DNA of 64,000 nucleotides from Anisus vortex (lineage: Eukaryota > Mollusca > Gastropoda > Planorbidae), in assembly GCA_949126835.1 (NCBI GenBank), contig OX421507.1:12652852-12716851 (forward strand). The letters run 5' to 3'. The notes below the pieces were generated by a model. The model made no database searches. It worked only from the letters and a program-made list of their open reading frames with translations, and was not told where the DNA came from. The position numbers and the translations under genes are program-made. Below are positions 11,871 through 23,825 of the stretch, piece by piece. Position 1 is the stretch's first letter. Every line of letters starts with the position of its first letter.

Positions 11871-14275
11871 GATAAGAACCATGATTATTTTGGACTATCT
11901 ACGTACATAACAGGTTAACGTTAAGACATTTTAGCTAGTATTTTTTGTGTGTGTTCCTTCTCCACACCAAATTTTTCAACTGAATTATTGTGGAGAAAGT
12001 GCGCCAAGAGCATGCTAAATGCAAAAGCAGATGTGTTATATAAATGCTCTTAATTATTATCATGTAGATTTAATTTGTTAAACTGGGGCACTTACAAGGA
12101 CTATGTTCAAAGAACAAAGACAATTGAGATATAGCTACAATAAAAGTGATGTTCGACACACAGGTAGCCTGCCAATAATTGTAAAAACTCTACATGGAGA
12201 TAAACGGGACGAAATTGGGGAAACGTTATCTAACGGGGTTAATAAATTATTTAGATTGGCGTTAGCGATCTCTCTCTATCTCTCTCTCTTTTAATTATCC
12301 AACATAATATTACGCGCAACAAAAAATATTACGACAGGTGGGATTTGTTTACTATTCATTTCGCAATTCCTAATTGAGTTGGTAAGCGGATTAAAATGTG
12401 TTTGAATAAGGTTGGGGGGAGTGGGCTATAGATAAACACCTTAGATTTTGAGATGATTATAAATAAATAAGATCATGTCGAGACAGGCCCCGCACATTGG
12501 TTCAATTGTAGAACTGCAAATAAATGTAGTCCAAAATACTTTTTTTGTACACATTTTTTTATTTTTAAAAATAGAAAACGCTCTTTACTAAAATATGTCG
12601 ATACATGACATGAGAATCTCTAACATACGTATTTTTATTTTTAAAAAAAAAAGACCGGTAACTCGGCAAATCATGCAAATTAATTTTTGAGGCGTAAGCA
12701 AATCCACTGGCTTTAATTTGTGTGTGTGCGTCGTTGCTGTAAATTAAAGAGTATCTCTTGGGCATCACATTAGTGTCTTAGCCTCTTGCCCAGTTCTCTC
12801 TCCCCTACCCCGTCCGTACAAAACCCCGCGGGTGAGAGCGAGTGCATAAGAAAGTGCGAAGATGCTGAGTGCGTGTTAGAAATGGACTCTTAACAGATAT
12901 TGACACAAGCTCTGACATAGGCCCCACTGGTTGCGAAACAAAGAACACAAAATTTCACCAAGCTGCGGACGCGCCATGCAACCACTAAAAGCTTAATGAA
13001 AAGGTGAAAGTTAACATTTTTCCTATGTGGTCTTATACCTACCTGTATGTATACAATTTTCTTCTTGTTTGATGTCCCGTAGGGAAAGGTCACCATCTTT
13101 TTGTTGTTGTTGTTTTTGTTGGCTGCGCAAAGATTTGTATTGATTCAGTGGGCCAGGATGTTGTTTTTGCTGCTTCAATATACACCGGAGGGGCGGAGAG
13201 GCTTTGATTGATATTTAAAAAAAAAACACTTTATGAAAACAGGGCAACGTTGGGGGGAATACTTGAGAGGAAGTTCAGGTGACTTTACGTCTAAACTACA
13301 TCTGTATTATGTAGAATGTAGAGCGAGTGGTGCTGGGTTGGATTGTATACTCCTAAGTAATATAAACCAGTGTTGACTATCAAGAAGTGGTCGCCTATAC
13401 AACTCTACTCCTGCTGATCACGAATGTGTCCGGGCACGGCCATCTCATTGGCTGGTAAAGAGAACCAACGTGAGGTGGGGCAAGGATGAGATAATCTAAG
13501 CCATAAGCTAACTAGAAAGAAAGCTTTCATTTTCACGTTGCCCTTTTCTTTCCCCGATTAAAGCCGTTTACTGAATTATTAATCTAAAGTTACTTTGAAA
13601 ACATGACGTCTGTGGACCATATGTTTGCTAATGAAGTACTTATTTAATCGAAGCAATAACGATGTTTATTTTTTTAAGTACGTTTGAGTAGGCTACATAT
13701 ATGCATGTACATGTTTCATTAAGATAGACGTCATATTTGATAAGCTTACTTTTGAGTTTAATTAAACACAAACACTATAGTATAGAAGTTGTCCATAGTA
13801 AACGTCGACAAAAATACGTGCATGCAAAGGACTACACACATTTTGGGGAAATCGTTCATCCCCCGCCCCTTCACTTTGCTTATCGCTTCCAAAATAGTAC
13901 CCGGTATATTTGATCCCTGTAGAAAACATTGTATGATTTTCCTACTGCTCTTTAAGACTTTATGTGATTAGAACTTGTTTTTTATAATATCACATTTCCA
14001 GCCATATCCTTATTATTGCCATTGTTCTTTGAATATATTTTAAGTTTTATTTTAGATCTATATATAGAAGCCGATGACTCACGTAGACAGGGTATTAGTC
14101 ATCAGCATGACATCACACCATCAACGCATACATGTACATTTTAATCTCTGGCTTTTAGCATCCAGTTCACAAGTGTCCCTTATCTTGTTGGGCCCACATC
14201 TTTTATGTACAGCCAAGATCCGCGTACTGGATTGCAGTTGTTATGATTTCAGCACTTTTTAAAAGAGTAAAGCCT

Positions 14276-14351
14276 AAAAAAGCGTGTAAAAAAACTCACG
14301 ACATGTAGGTCTCAAAATAAAATTAGGAATCTAAATAGTTATAGAGCTGCT
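14276..14351 (+). repeat. Dispersed repeat R1, copy 2
   Basis: Matches 6000-6083 in the same orientation over about 75 bp, with a few substitutions and a shorter A run. Confidence 0.65.
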
Positions 14352-16951
14352 TGCAATTCCCCCCTCCCCTCACTAACTTTTCCCAGTTTTCCCCTCTATC
14401 GCAAATTTCGGCTTGTCGGACCCACTTGAGACAAACGCTACACCTAAGTTGTGATATAAGGAGAAATTCTTTTCACAAATGACGCTGCGACGATAGTCAC
14501 TAACACGGGGCATGGGGAACGCAGATCTTCTTACTATGTATCCAATGACTAAGTTTTATTAGTCACCCATGGCTGACTACAAAAAGACTAATGTGATGGT
14601 GCAAAATGCTAATGCACGCAACATCACTTTTTAAAAAATTATCACGAACCGTTAGCTGTTGGGGTAGAACTAGTTCTTTTATTGTGTGTCCTAATATCGG
14701 CTTGCTAATACCTTTTCATTGATATTAAAATCTGATGAGCTTAGTGCTGGTTAATAATGAGGCTTATGCACTTTGTGCGAAACTTGTTGGATGCAATGAT
14801 GAGTATTTGGGTGTTGGTCAGTGACTAATCCTTCCAGCTACATATGATAGCTCAAGTGTTGAATGTTTATTGAAATACAAAAGGCGCCACTTAGTATGAC
14901 AATCGGTTGTAAGAATCATGCGCTATTTACGTTTATTTGAAACACTCTTTTGGACATATAATCAATTTCGGGGGCTTTAGTACACGTGCACATACCGAAT
15001 GGTCACAAGTCCCGCACAAATTATGTTTGTTGTTTGATTTTTGATCGACCAGTTATTTAAGGCCACTCATTCCTTATTAAAGACTGTATGTGTGTGTGTC
15101 TTTTTATACAACATTTCACGGTGATAGTTGCGGGCTGCTGATCATATGGATACTTGACTTGTTTAATGGCATTATCAGATGAGGAAATTCTTAGTGATAT
15201 TTAAAAGCAAATAACCATTTGTGAATAATTTGCAAGATACATTTAAGGAAAACAATTAGATTTTTTTTATTCTGGTAGGCAATAGGGCCTACACTTAAAT
15301 TTTTCTGTTTTATGCTAAATACTATACTCATTTTTTATGTAGGGCCTATGTCAGTAAGGGCCACTTAATAGAATCAATATTTATCTCTATGAACGGCGTC
15401 TACTGTTTTTGTTACTTATTTTCTTTGAAATACAAATGTATATAATATTTTATGTATATGCTACTAGACTAGGTCTAATTAAAAAGGCAGGTTTCATTTA
15501 TTTATTTCGAATGCGAAATCGCTGTTGCATATTAAAATGTATGTAGATTTGAAATATATTTACACGTTTGAGCTTCTCTTACATTCGACGAGGTAGAAAA
15601 TACCTGTATATGTTGTTTGTTTTTTTTAACCTGGTCAGTGAAACCACAACTGTTCCAATATTTCCCCATTTGTTACCAGTCGTACCTTGCTAGCACCCCT
15701 CTCCCCCTTCCCCCTCATTTGTAAGTAGAACTATTGAAACGCAACGCGGCACTGCTTTTGGCCCGCGCCGCCACGGAAATAGGCCGAACCAAGGTCCCTT
15801 GAACATATTTTTTTTAAAACCTAGTCTTCGCGAAGTGCCTGTTTTTTGTTCTTCTTTTTTTTCAATGACATTGTGGGTACGTGTATGTGTGTGTGTATTT
15901 GTCTGCGTGTGTGTGTGTTTATATGCATTCCGTTCAAGACACTTGTTTACATTGGCTTGTGCTATCTTCGTTTGAAAGAGGGGAGGCGGGTGATGTAGTT
16001 GTATTTTCTTTTTTTCACCCGAACACCATGCTCTACCACTCGTTTCAGTGTTGATTATCTAAATCTTCGGCTAATATTTTCCTCCGACTTGAAGTGATAT
16101 TTAACAGGACTTTCGCCGTTTTCCGTCAAATCCTTTGAAGCACACACACACACACAAAAAACAACTATGTCGATGTTTCCATGTTATAGTGTCAGGCAGG
16201 TATCCCCGTGACACACATATTGCCTTGGTGACAGCTGAGGTGATACCAGAGACTCTATTATTACTGTGTGTGATGGTGTTCTGAGGAGAAAGTGTCATAG
16301 TATTTCACTATTCATCATTGCTGTAATAATTAAAAAAAAAGTCTTTCTGTACTAACAGATGGCTGACGTCTTAGTGGTGTTGTGGTTTGTACATATATAG
16401 ACAAAGTATTAAAGCTGAAATTCATTGGCTATTGGCAAAAAGAAAACAACAACAAAACAAACGAAAGACAAAAACAAACGAGGAAGATTAAAAGAATGCA
16501 TAATTCATAAATCTATTTAAAAAGAAAACACAAAATAATTTAAAAATCAAACTTAAAGTTCGTTTTCTATTATTTGTTGACCAAATTATTAGTTCCAGAT
16601 CTTGTATAATAATAATAAAAAAGATAATTGATGCTGTTGTGGTTTCAATACAACTTTTAATGTTTTACATGGTAAGTTGTTTTTTTACTTTTTTTAAAAA
16701 TTATGTTACCTTTTTTCTAACTTCATTACTAATTAAAAAAAAGTTGCTTTGCTTGCTTAGACTAAGTAAGTTATGGTTGAATGCTTTTTTATTTTTGTGG
16801 GTAGGCCTACATTTTAAAAATTAAATAAATTACTCTACACTTTACTTCCTTTTACTTTGCCTAATTACGTGACTTATAACTGACAATGTCATTGGTGGTG
16901 TTGAACATCTGACATCTTAATGAAGACAAACACATGACATATATTATTAGA

Positions 16952-16997
16952 CGCAATAATCTTCTTTATAGAAGGAGCGTCTGTATTATGTATAAAA
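16952..16997 (+). repeat. Dispersed repeat R2, copy 2
   Basis: Near-identical to 7012-7054 without the AAGAT tail. In this copy AGACGC and GCGTCT lie at either side of the shared core, forming a short inverted repeat. Confidence 0.6.
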
Positions 16998-18169
16998 CCG
17001 CAATGCCCCTTAATGGATATTGATACGATTCTTCACATGTTTACCCCATGCAATCGTCCTGCAAACCTAAAGTTCGATTTAACCCAACTCTTTTCTCTGC
17101 TATTCTGATATATCTAGTTATGCCGCTCGGAATGCCGACTATTAACGATTCTTTTAAAATGGAACAGTTCAGGTAAAACATGACGTTAGGACTTAACTAT
17201 TTTTTATCATGAAAATCGCATTCACTGTCGATGTGTCACATGGACAGCTAGAACGTATTGCCAACGAAAACGGGGGATCCGCCTCAGTGGTTTACATTGT
17301 GTGCTTGCTTGGGTAAAAGTTCTCTTAACACGACAAAGGCGGCGTGCGAAGTTTATTGCAGGTGTATACTTTCGTCAATGCTGTGCTAGTAAAATTTAGT
17401 AATCCATCTTTTGCAGTGCATATACCTCTCTTGGGCGATTGTGCATTTACGCTTAAAAATAAACATTTCCGACTATTATTATATGTTCAGTGGTTTTGTG
17501 TTACAGTAATTTTGGTGAAATGTCTTTAAAATAAGGTCAAATTGTAGACATGCTTTTGATTATATGGTTTATAGTTTATGTTGATATATGTTATTTGACG
17601 GTCAAATTATTGTAGATTCCAGTTCTTGGCAGCAGTTACTTGTGATCGGCCATGACCCATGATGCAGCACGCTATCTTTTCCTATTTCCGTAATACCACT
17701 GCTGATAAACAGTTTCACATTCCCCAGTCGGTTTGAAGTTGTTCGAACGCACAAATTAAGATGACAAATCTCTACCGGAGACTCTTGTATCTGATTGGTC
17801 AGCAACAAGGCTTTTATTTATCGTTGCCAAGGCTGTGTACGCGAGCTCTCCAGCTTTCCAGCTCTCCAGTGAAATTATCCTCTAGAAACGTTTACTTGAT
17901 ATGCAGTACGTTGGAGGAAAACATTTGAACAGACTTGTATTGAAATAATGATCCTAGGTTTAAAAAAGGAAGTCAACAGTAACATTATTAGCCATACTTT
18001 GTGGCACTGGTCCTGGTCATACAAATTCTAAAACATAAAGCAATAATTTGAAGGTCGCCCCTTCCGTTTTTCACAATAGAAATGAGATGGAATCCATGAG
18101 TAAAGCTATTAATGAGCTCCACAATCTTTAAAAGCATTTTAAATGTAAGAAAAAACCAATCCTCTGTGT

Positions 18170-18230
18170 CAGCGTTTCCCAAACATTCTTTTTCGTGACA
18201 CGGTTACGTTTAGATTTTTGCCCCGTGACC
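18170..18230 (+). mobile_element. Possible hAT element end (decayed)
   Basis: CAGCGTTTCCCAAAC followed by a TTTTTCGTGACACGG-type stretch resembles the left end of hAT MITEs. No convincing matching right end or 8-bp duplication was found downstream; a weak GTTTGG...CAGTG near 18571-18584 is the best candidate. This may be a truncated copy. Confidence 0.35.
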
Positions 18231-19633
18231 CACTAATATAAATATATGTAAATTTATATATATGGTCGCCTATACTAGCCTATAAGTTGCCTGACATACA
18301 ACAGATATGAATTTCCAAACACGTTTTCATAATAGTGACAACTATACTTAAAAAAGCATTAGCTAAAATAAGGTTTACACATTATTAAATATCTCTTCGG
18401 AACGTAGTACATCATTATAATCCGAAATTAGTTCGAACCTTTCCTTTTTTTTTTTGCGACCCAGTAATTTTGATTTCGTAGTTCGGTACTAAGTTTACGA
18501 CACGTCATCCGGGATACTACAAATTAATTATGTTATGATTAGTTGATGAGAAATGGAGAATGTGTTTCAGTTTGGACTCAGTGTGCGTTAAATAATGATA
18601 TTGAGTTAATGACTGTATAAGCAGTAACGCGTGAGCAGTCAGCATAGGTTAAAGTTGACCCGCTTAGCATGTAGGCCTACAGTTTAATTTTCGTAACTAT
18701 CCAATTGTAGGAACAATAATGGTAATAGCTTACTTTTTTTATTTAAAAAAAAAATAATGTATTCGTTATTTATTTCTGTTAAATACATAAAAATTTATTT
18801 TAGAACATTTATTCAATATTTCAGTCATTAGAAAATATCCAAACGTTTATTATTTTGTAAAAGTCCGTTTACTTGATGCTTGATGCAGTACTGCATTATT
18901 CATGGAAAATTATTGTATCTGCGAATAGGTAGTGGCTTCACCGGTAAACATCAACTTTTTGCCAAGGCGATTTTAAAGCAGCCATGAAAACTCGCGTTAC
19001 GGTTTAAACGCCACATTTTTCTTTCCGCATGAAAAGCTAGAGGGTTGTGTGGTTATGGTGCCAATTTAAAGTACCACAGACCATATTATAAACACACACC
19101 ATCGGCCAATTTATGTCACCTTGACTACCCTTGTCGTGTTTTATTCAATTACTTTTAAAAACAACAACCCATTGTGCTTCAACCCTGTTTTGCGTGGAAC
19201 TGAACGCCGTAGAATTTTCTAATCTACCTTCCAGTCTCCCCTATGGTATTGTTCATTCCATAGCATAGATAGTTAATGCGTTTATGCACAAAATCCGCTG
19301 TACGCGTCACACTTTACAACTGTTGTTCTTTTGCTTCAATACTTCGACCTTGTGTTTTCAGGGTAGTCCACATTTTAAGGTAAATCTTAAAGAATTGTAT
19401 TGTTTGGTTTGGGGAGGGGATGGGTGACAGTAAAGTAAACCTTTTGGACCATAATGGCCTATTGCTATAAGCGTAATAAAGCAAATTTGACCGCAATTCC
19501 GTGGCCCACGGCATTTCACGGTGTTGTGTTACCAGTTTAAAACCAGACGCCTTTACTTTGCACCTACCAGTGTCAGGTACTAATTATAATAGACATGGGT
19601 AGACTCAAAGTCATCCTTTATTATCATGAAAAA
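18231..19633. other. Non-coding AT-rich DNA
   Basis: No gene is supported. All open frames are under 70 codons and without motifs. Confidence 0.6.
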
Positions 19634-19700
19634 CCCGGGCTATAGCCAAGGTTTGAACCCTAGACCTCCCAAACACACTGCTGCTATTCAACCGAGTCTT
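19634..19700 (-). repeat. tRNA-like SINE fragment
   Basis: On the minus strand a GGTTCAAACCT sequence matches the RNA polymerase III B box (consensus GGTTCGANNCC). It is preceded by ACTCGGTTGAATAGCAGCAG, which looks like the D and anticodon region of a tRNA. No full cloverleaf can be drawn, so a decayed tRNA-derived SINE head is more likely than a tRNA gene. Confidence 0.45.
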
Positions 19701-20242
19701 TATTTTTTTTTCAAAAAGGGGGGTAGGGGCGAGGATTATTATGTGACGGGTTTTTGTGGTCCGGGTGGTGTTCAAAAGTAATTTTTTAAATAAAATTTCT
19801 GGATTCTTTATTCCATGATGATGGAAATCAGCGTTCAACCCAGGAAGAAGTCTGCGGGTTAAATGAAACTTAAATGTGAAAGAGATGGTTGATCTGTATA
19901 GCATGACGATACTTTTCCTATAACATTGTCATGATATTATTGTCGGTCGTCATATTATTAGGGACAAGCAAAATTTGGGTGATATGTTTGGGATATCCCC
20001 AGAGTTGAGGCTGGTCTAAGTATGTGCATGTGTGTTTGTGTGTATGTGTGTGTCAAAAACAAAAATAGGAGTGTAAAAGGCACACAAATGTTTCGACGTC
20101 TATTTTTGTGTGGAGGACCTCAACCATAATATAATACTATGCTTACATCATTCTGTAGAAGTTTGAGCGCAATATATATTGTTATGGCCCTTTAGATATG
20201 ATGACTATTATTACGACTCGTTAAATCGGATTCAATCTATAT

Positions 20243-21007
20243 CATAGGTTCTCAACCTTTTTCGGCTCACCGCCCCCTTTTACATTTTTTTTCCGCTCAC
20301 CGCCCCCCCCCAATTAAATTTTGGCGGAAACATTTGTTAATTAAAGGGAGATAATTAACCCGTTTCATTTGAGGTAATATTTCAATTTTTTTTTCTTTTC
20401 TAAAAAATTAAATGGCTTGCGTTTATAACTTTGATATGATATGATAGAACTGTAGAAACATTATTTGAAAATTTTATAAATATTGTATGACTAAACAATT
20501 TATATGAATATTTTGAAGCATTACAATAACTACCCAGTTTGTTTGATTACTACGTATCTATACCGCACAGCTATTGTGGTTACCTTTTTACGAAGAATGC
20601 AAACGCATTAAAGGACATCTCGATAATACAAACAGATCAAAAGAGTAATATTAGCAGATGTTAAGGCGACAGTCTGGTGAATCAACTATTAGACGAGACG
20701 GCCGCATACCATATTTGCCAAATACTAACCCCTACTTCAACGAAAAGTCATTGCGATTCTTATTTGTTCAATAATATGTATGCCTACTGTTGGGGGATAT
20801 CAGACATTTAGTAGCACTTGCGTTTACATCCTATTTCATCCAAAAACTAATCGAATCAAATAGCTGAGGTGTTGAAATTATAGCAGGTACGTTTGTACCG
20901 CCCATTAGCCCTTCATCGCCCCCCAATCGCCCCCGGGAATGTTATCGCCCCCCTAAAGCTTCTCATCGCCCCCTGGGGGGCGATATCGCCCCCGTTGAGA
21001 ACCTATG
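20243..21007. mobile_element. hAT-type MITE nested in the LTR, 765 bp
   Basis: The ends are perfect 14-bp inverted repeats, CATAGGTTCTCAAC and its complement. The flanks are ATCTATAT (20235-20242) and ATGTATAT (21008-21015). The uninterrupted site in the other LTR reads ATGTATAT once, so this is an 8-bp target duplication with one later substitution. Subterminal stretches are rich in CGCCCCC blocks. No transposase is encoded. The 8-bp duplication and GGTTCTCAAC ends fit the hAT superfamily. Confidence 0.9.
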
Positions 21008-21024
21008 ATGTATATAGTTGTATC

Positions 21025-21030
21025 TTTATT
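21025..21030 (-). terminator. Polyadenylation signal AATAAA in 3' LTR
   Basis: AATAAA on the minus strand, matching the same hexamer at 26761-26766 in the 5' LTR. It would end the element's transcript. The nested MITE starts about 17 bases downstream, where cleavage and the GU-rich downstream element would normally fall. Confidence 0.45.
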
Positions 21031-21577
21031 AGAAGTCTCTAGATTCTGCTAATCTGTAGCCCAAGCTAGGGGTTCCTTGACTGACAGGTCTATGCAGCAA
21101 TGTAGTTATATTCGTGATAATTATCTTCAACACCTTTCTCAACAACGATAGATCAAACAACTCCAGTTGTTGAATAAACAATTGTATTTAAATTGTAGAC
21201 TCAATATAAACGATCAATAAACTTCATCAACTGATGGCAACATAAGTTTCAATAAAATGGCATATAATATACAAATGAATATAGCGACTTCAATCTACAA
21301 ACTTTCAAACTGAACTAACTTTAAGGAGGTCGGGACTTTACAAAGAAAACTATTATCGAAGATTCTACAGGGTCTTAATACGCATTTTAACCTCTTTCTC
21401 TATATAATACTGCGATTCAGAGTTATTCTCCAATTTCCACGGGGTTGGACGAATTATTTTATTTAAACTGCCCTCAGGGCATAAAGGTCAAACCTTGGTC
21501 GCCTTGGACTCTGATACGCACTTGTTAAGAGGTCAATGCCTTACTACGTCATTCATTTATGACCGATATTCGTAACA

Positions 21578-21591
21578 CGACCACCCTTAAA
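21578..21591 (-). promoter_or_regulatory. Polypurine tract
   Basis: On the minus strand AAGGGTGG lies just upstream of the 3' LTR, where the plus-strand DNA primer of an LTR retroelement is expected. Confidence 0.5.
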
Positions 21592-23825
21592 AAGTTTTAT
21601 AATTATTTCTTTTACATTTTACAATACAAAAAAAATGTTAATTTTAAGGAATAATTATAAAAGAAAATATTCCGGGGAAAACAATACAGTTCAATTGGCT
21701 ATTCCACTAATTCAATCAAACTGATAACAATAACATATAATATATGCAATATAAGTTCATCTTATCAAATGGCTTAACTACAGTCATTCAATCATTCAAT
21801 TTTTAATTCAAAACAATGGACAATTAAATTGTTTATCTAAATCTTGTATACAAGAAAAATACATAATCATTCTTAATAGATATAATATAATACAATTTAA
21901 TAATTTCTATTACATGAACATTCCACTGTAATAAAAACTCTCTCGTCCATTTAATTATAAACTAATATCGTTTACAATTTGTAATTATACAACAAAAGAA
22001 AAAATCACTTAATGTCTATTCAGACACGACTTATTTTTTTTTTATAAGGAGAAAAAAACCAAACGCTCTTGATGAAAAAAATACTACTAGGCTTGACCTA
22101 ATTACACAACAAAAATACTAGCCCTGACCTAATTACTTTACAACAAAAAAGATTATTGCTCGTGTAGACAGTATTTTTTTTTTTAAGCCTGTAGGCTGAC
22201 TAACAGTAACACATTATACAACTGTCTTTGACGGGACACAGAAATTTAGGTCAATTCCGCACTCTCTCTCTCGATTCCTTTTTTCCCTCTCTCATTCTCA
22301 ATTGATTTTAACAATGTTGATATGGCTATGCAAATTTTTACCTCATCACAGCCTAGGTCAAAGAAAATAAATCTCTACGCGACCAAAACGTTATCGTATT
22401 AAATGAGCATCTTTTAACAACTATCATCTCAAAATCAAATTCATTTATGTTATTTTTAAGAAATTTAAACATAGTATGTTACAGAATGTAGATAGTTTAT
22501 AGCAAAAATCATTAAAAATATTTCAATTTCTCATTTTACCATGACCTTTCGACGTCATTATTTTCTTTTTAAAAGAGTTCACATCGTAGCAGTTTTAAAT
22601 TGACACATTCAGACAATCATGGATTTACTTAAAACAAATTGGTTAATTTACTTAATTAACTATCAATTAAAGCAAGTTATCATCTTCATACAATCTTATT
22701 ACTAAACAGTAAGTACTTTTTTTCTTTAGATTACATTAAAGACATTTCAAATACAATATTATTGACGTAGAAAAGATTAAAGCATAGGCTACTATTAAAT
22801 TTATTTTTTTTCAGACAGAAATCAATGTAACAATTTATGTACAAAACAAACTGCTGGTTTGACTGGTGTGGTAAAACATTCCATTTCCAATCTTTTCAGT
22901 GGGGTACATTGCTCTTTTCCATTTTCCACAAAAGGTTTTATTCATTATTCATAGATTCTAGGTTCTCCTGTTCCTCACAGTGTTCAGGTCTACCCAGTCT
23001 TTTGATTGTCAATACAATTCATTCAATCTATTTTAACTAATACAAAAAAAAAAATAGATTAGTTTTACAATCTTGACATGAAATCCTTAATTAATAATAC
23101 ATTTGTTGAACATTGGTATGTCAACATTATAAATTCTCAACCATGAAATTCTCAACCATTCTGGTTTACAGTGTCAAGTCAGTGGCACATATCCTAAATT
23201 TATACAAAACAAGGATAAGTTTTATTTTACATTAGTTTCACTTCTGGTCTGCTTTTCATGTAACAGTATCCTAAAAGTGAAAAATCATATATAATACATT
23301 TCTTGGAATTCTTGTTAGTCATAGTTCTGCCTTGCTGCAACTATTTTTACCCTACATTATCATACATTCAATGATAATATAATAAATGAATAAATTCACA
23401 TAGAAGAAATTTGCATCTTGACTCAGTGCAATTATTTCAACAACAGTACATGATAAAATAAATTTCCATAGTACAATAATAAAACATTTCTCAATACTTT
23501 GGTGATAGAAAAATTTCTCTTTTCTTAAAACCATTTACATCTTTATCAATCAAATTATCCTCTCTGCCAAATGTTTCAATTATCATTTCCAGAGATTCTC
23601 AAACATATCTTATTATCAGTCCACATTTATAATGTCCTCTGATTTAGAAACCAATTCTGCGGATAAAACTGATCTTTTTCTCTTATAGCAATTATTTTAA
23701 ATGCTCAACCTAACAAGTTTGTTTAGAAATATCACACTATAATGATATTTACTCTAACAATACTTTTACTCAGTCCTTTTTCATCACAAGTAAGGGATTT
23801 AGTTTTAAAATAGTAAGTTTGGTAA
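21592..23825 (-). other. 3' non-coding region of the gypsy element
   Basis: About 2.2 kb of very AT-rich sequence between the ORF stop and the 3' LTR. No envelope-like or pol-like frame is present on either strand. A short direct duplication with a shared GACCTAATTAC core lies near 22095-22140. The region could be what is left of lost coding sequence or simple filler. Confidence 0.6.

Larger units (their letters stand above)
11876..18169. other. Non-coding AT-rich DNA
   Basis: No supportable gene. It contains CT-rich runs near 12270-12292, TG-rich runs near 15885-15920 and a short CA tract near 16141-16157, plus the repeat copies listed separately. All open frames are short and lack motifs. 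Confidence 0.6.
20180..21577 (-). repeat. 3' LTR (625 bp plus nested MITE)
   Basis: Same sequence as 26689-27313 once the 765-bp MITE and one copy of its 8-bp duplication are removed: 1,398 minus 773 gives exactly 625. The AATAAA on the minus strand at 21025-21030 is intact, but the MITE begins only about 17 bp beyond it. Confidence 0.92.
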
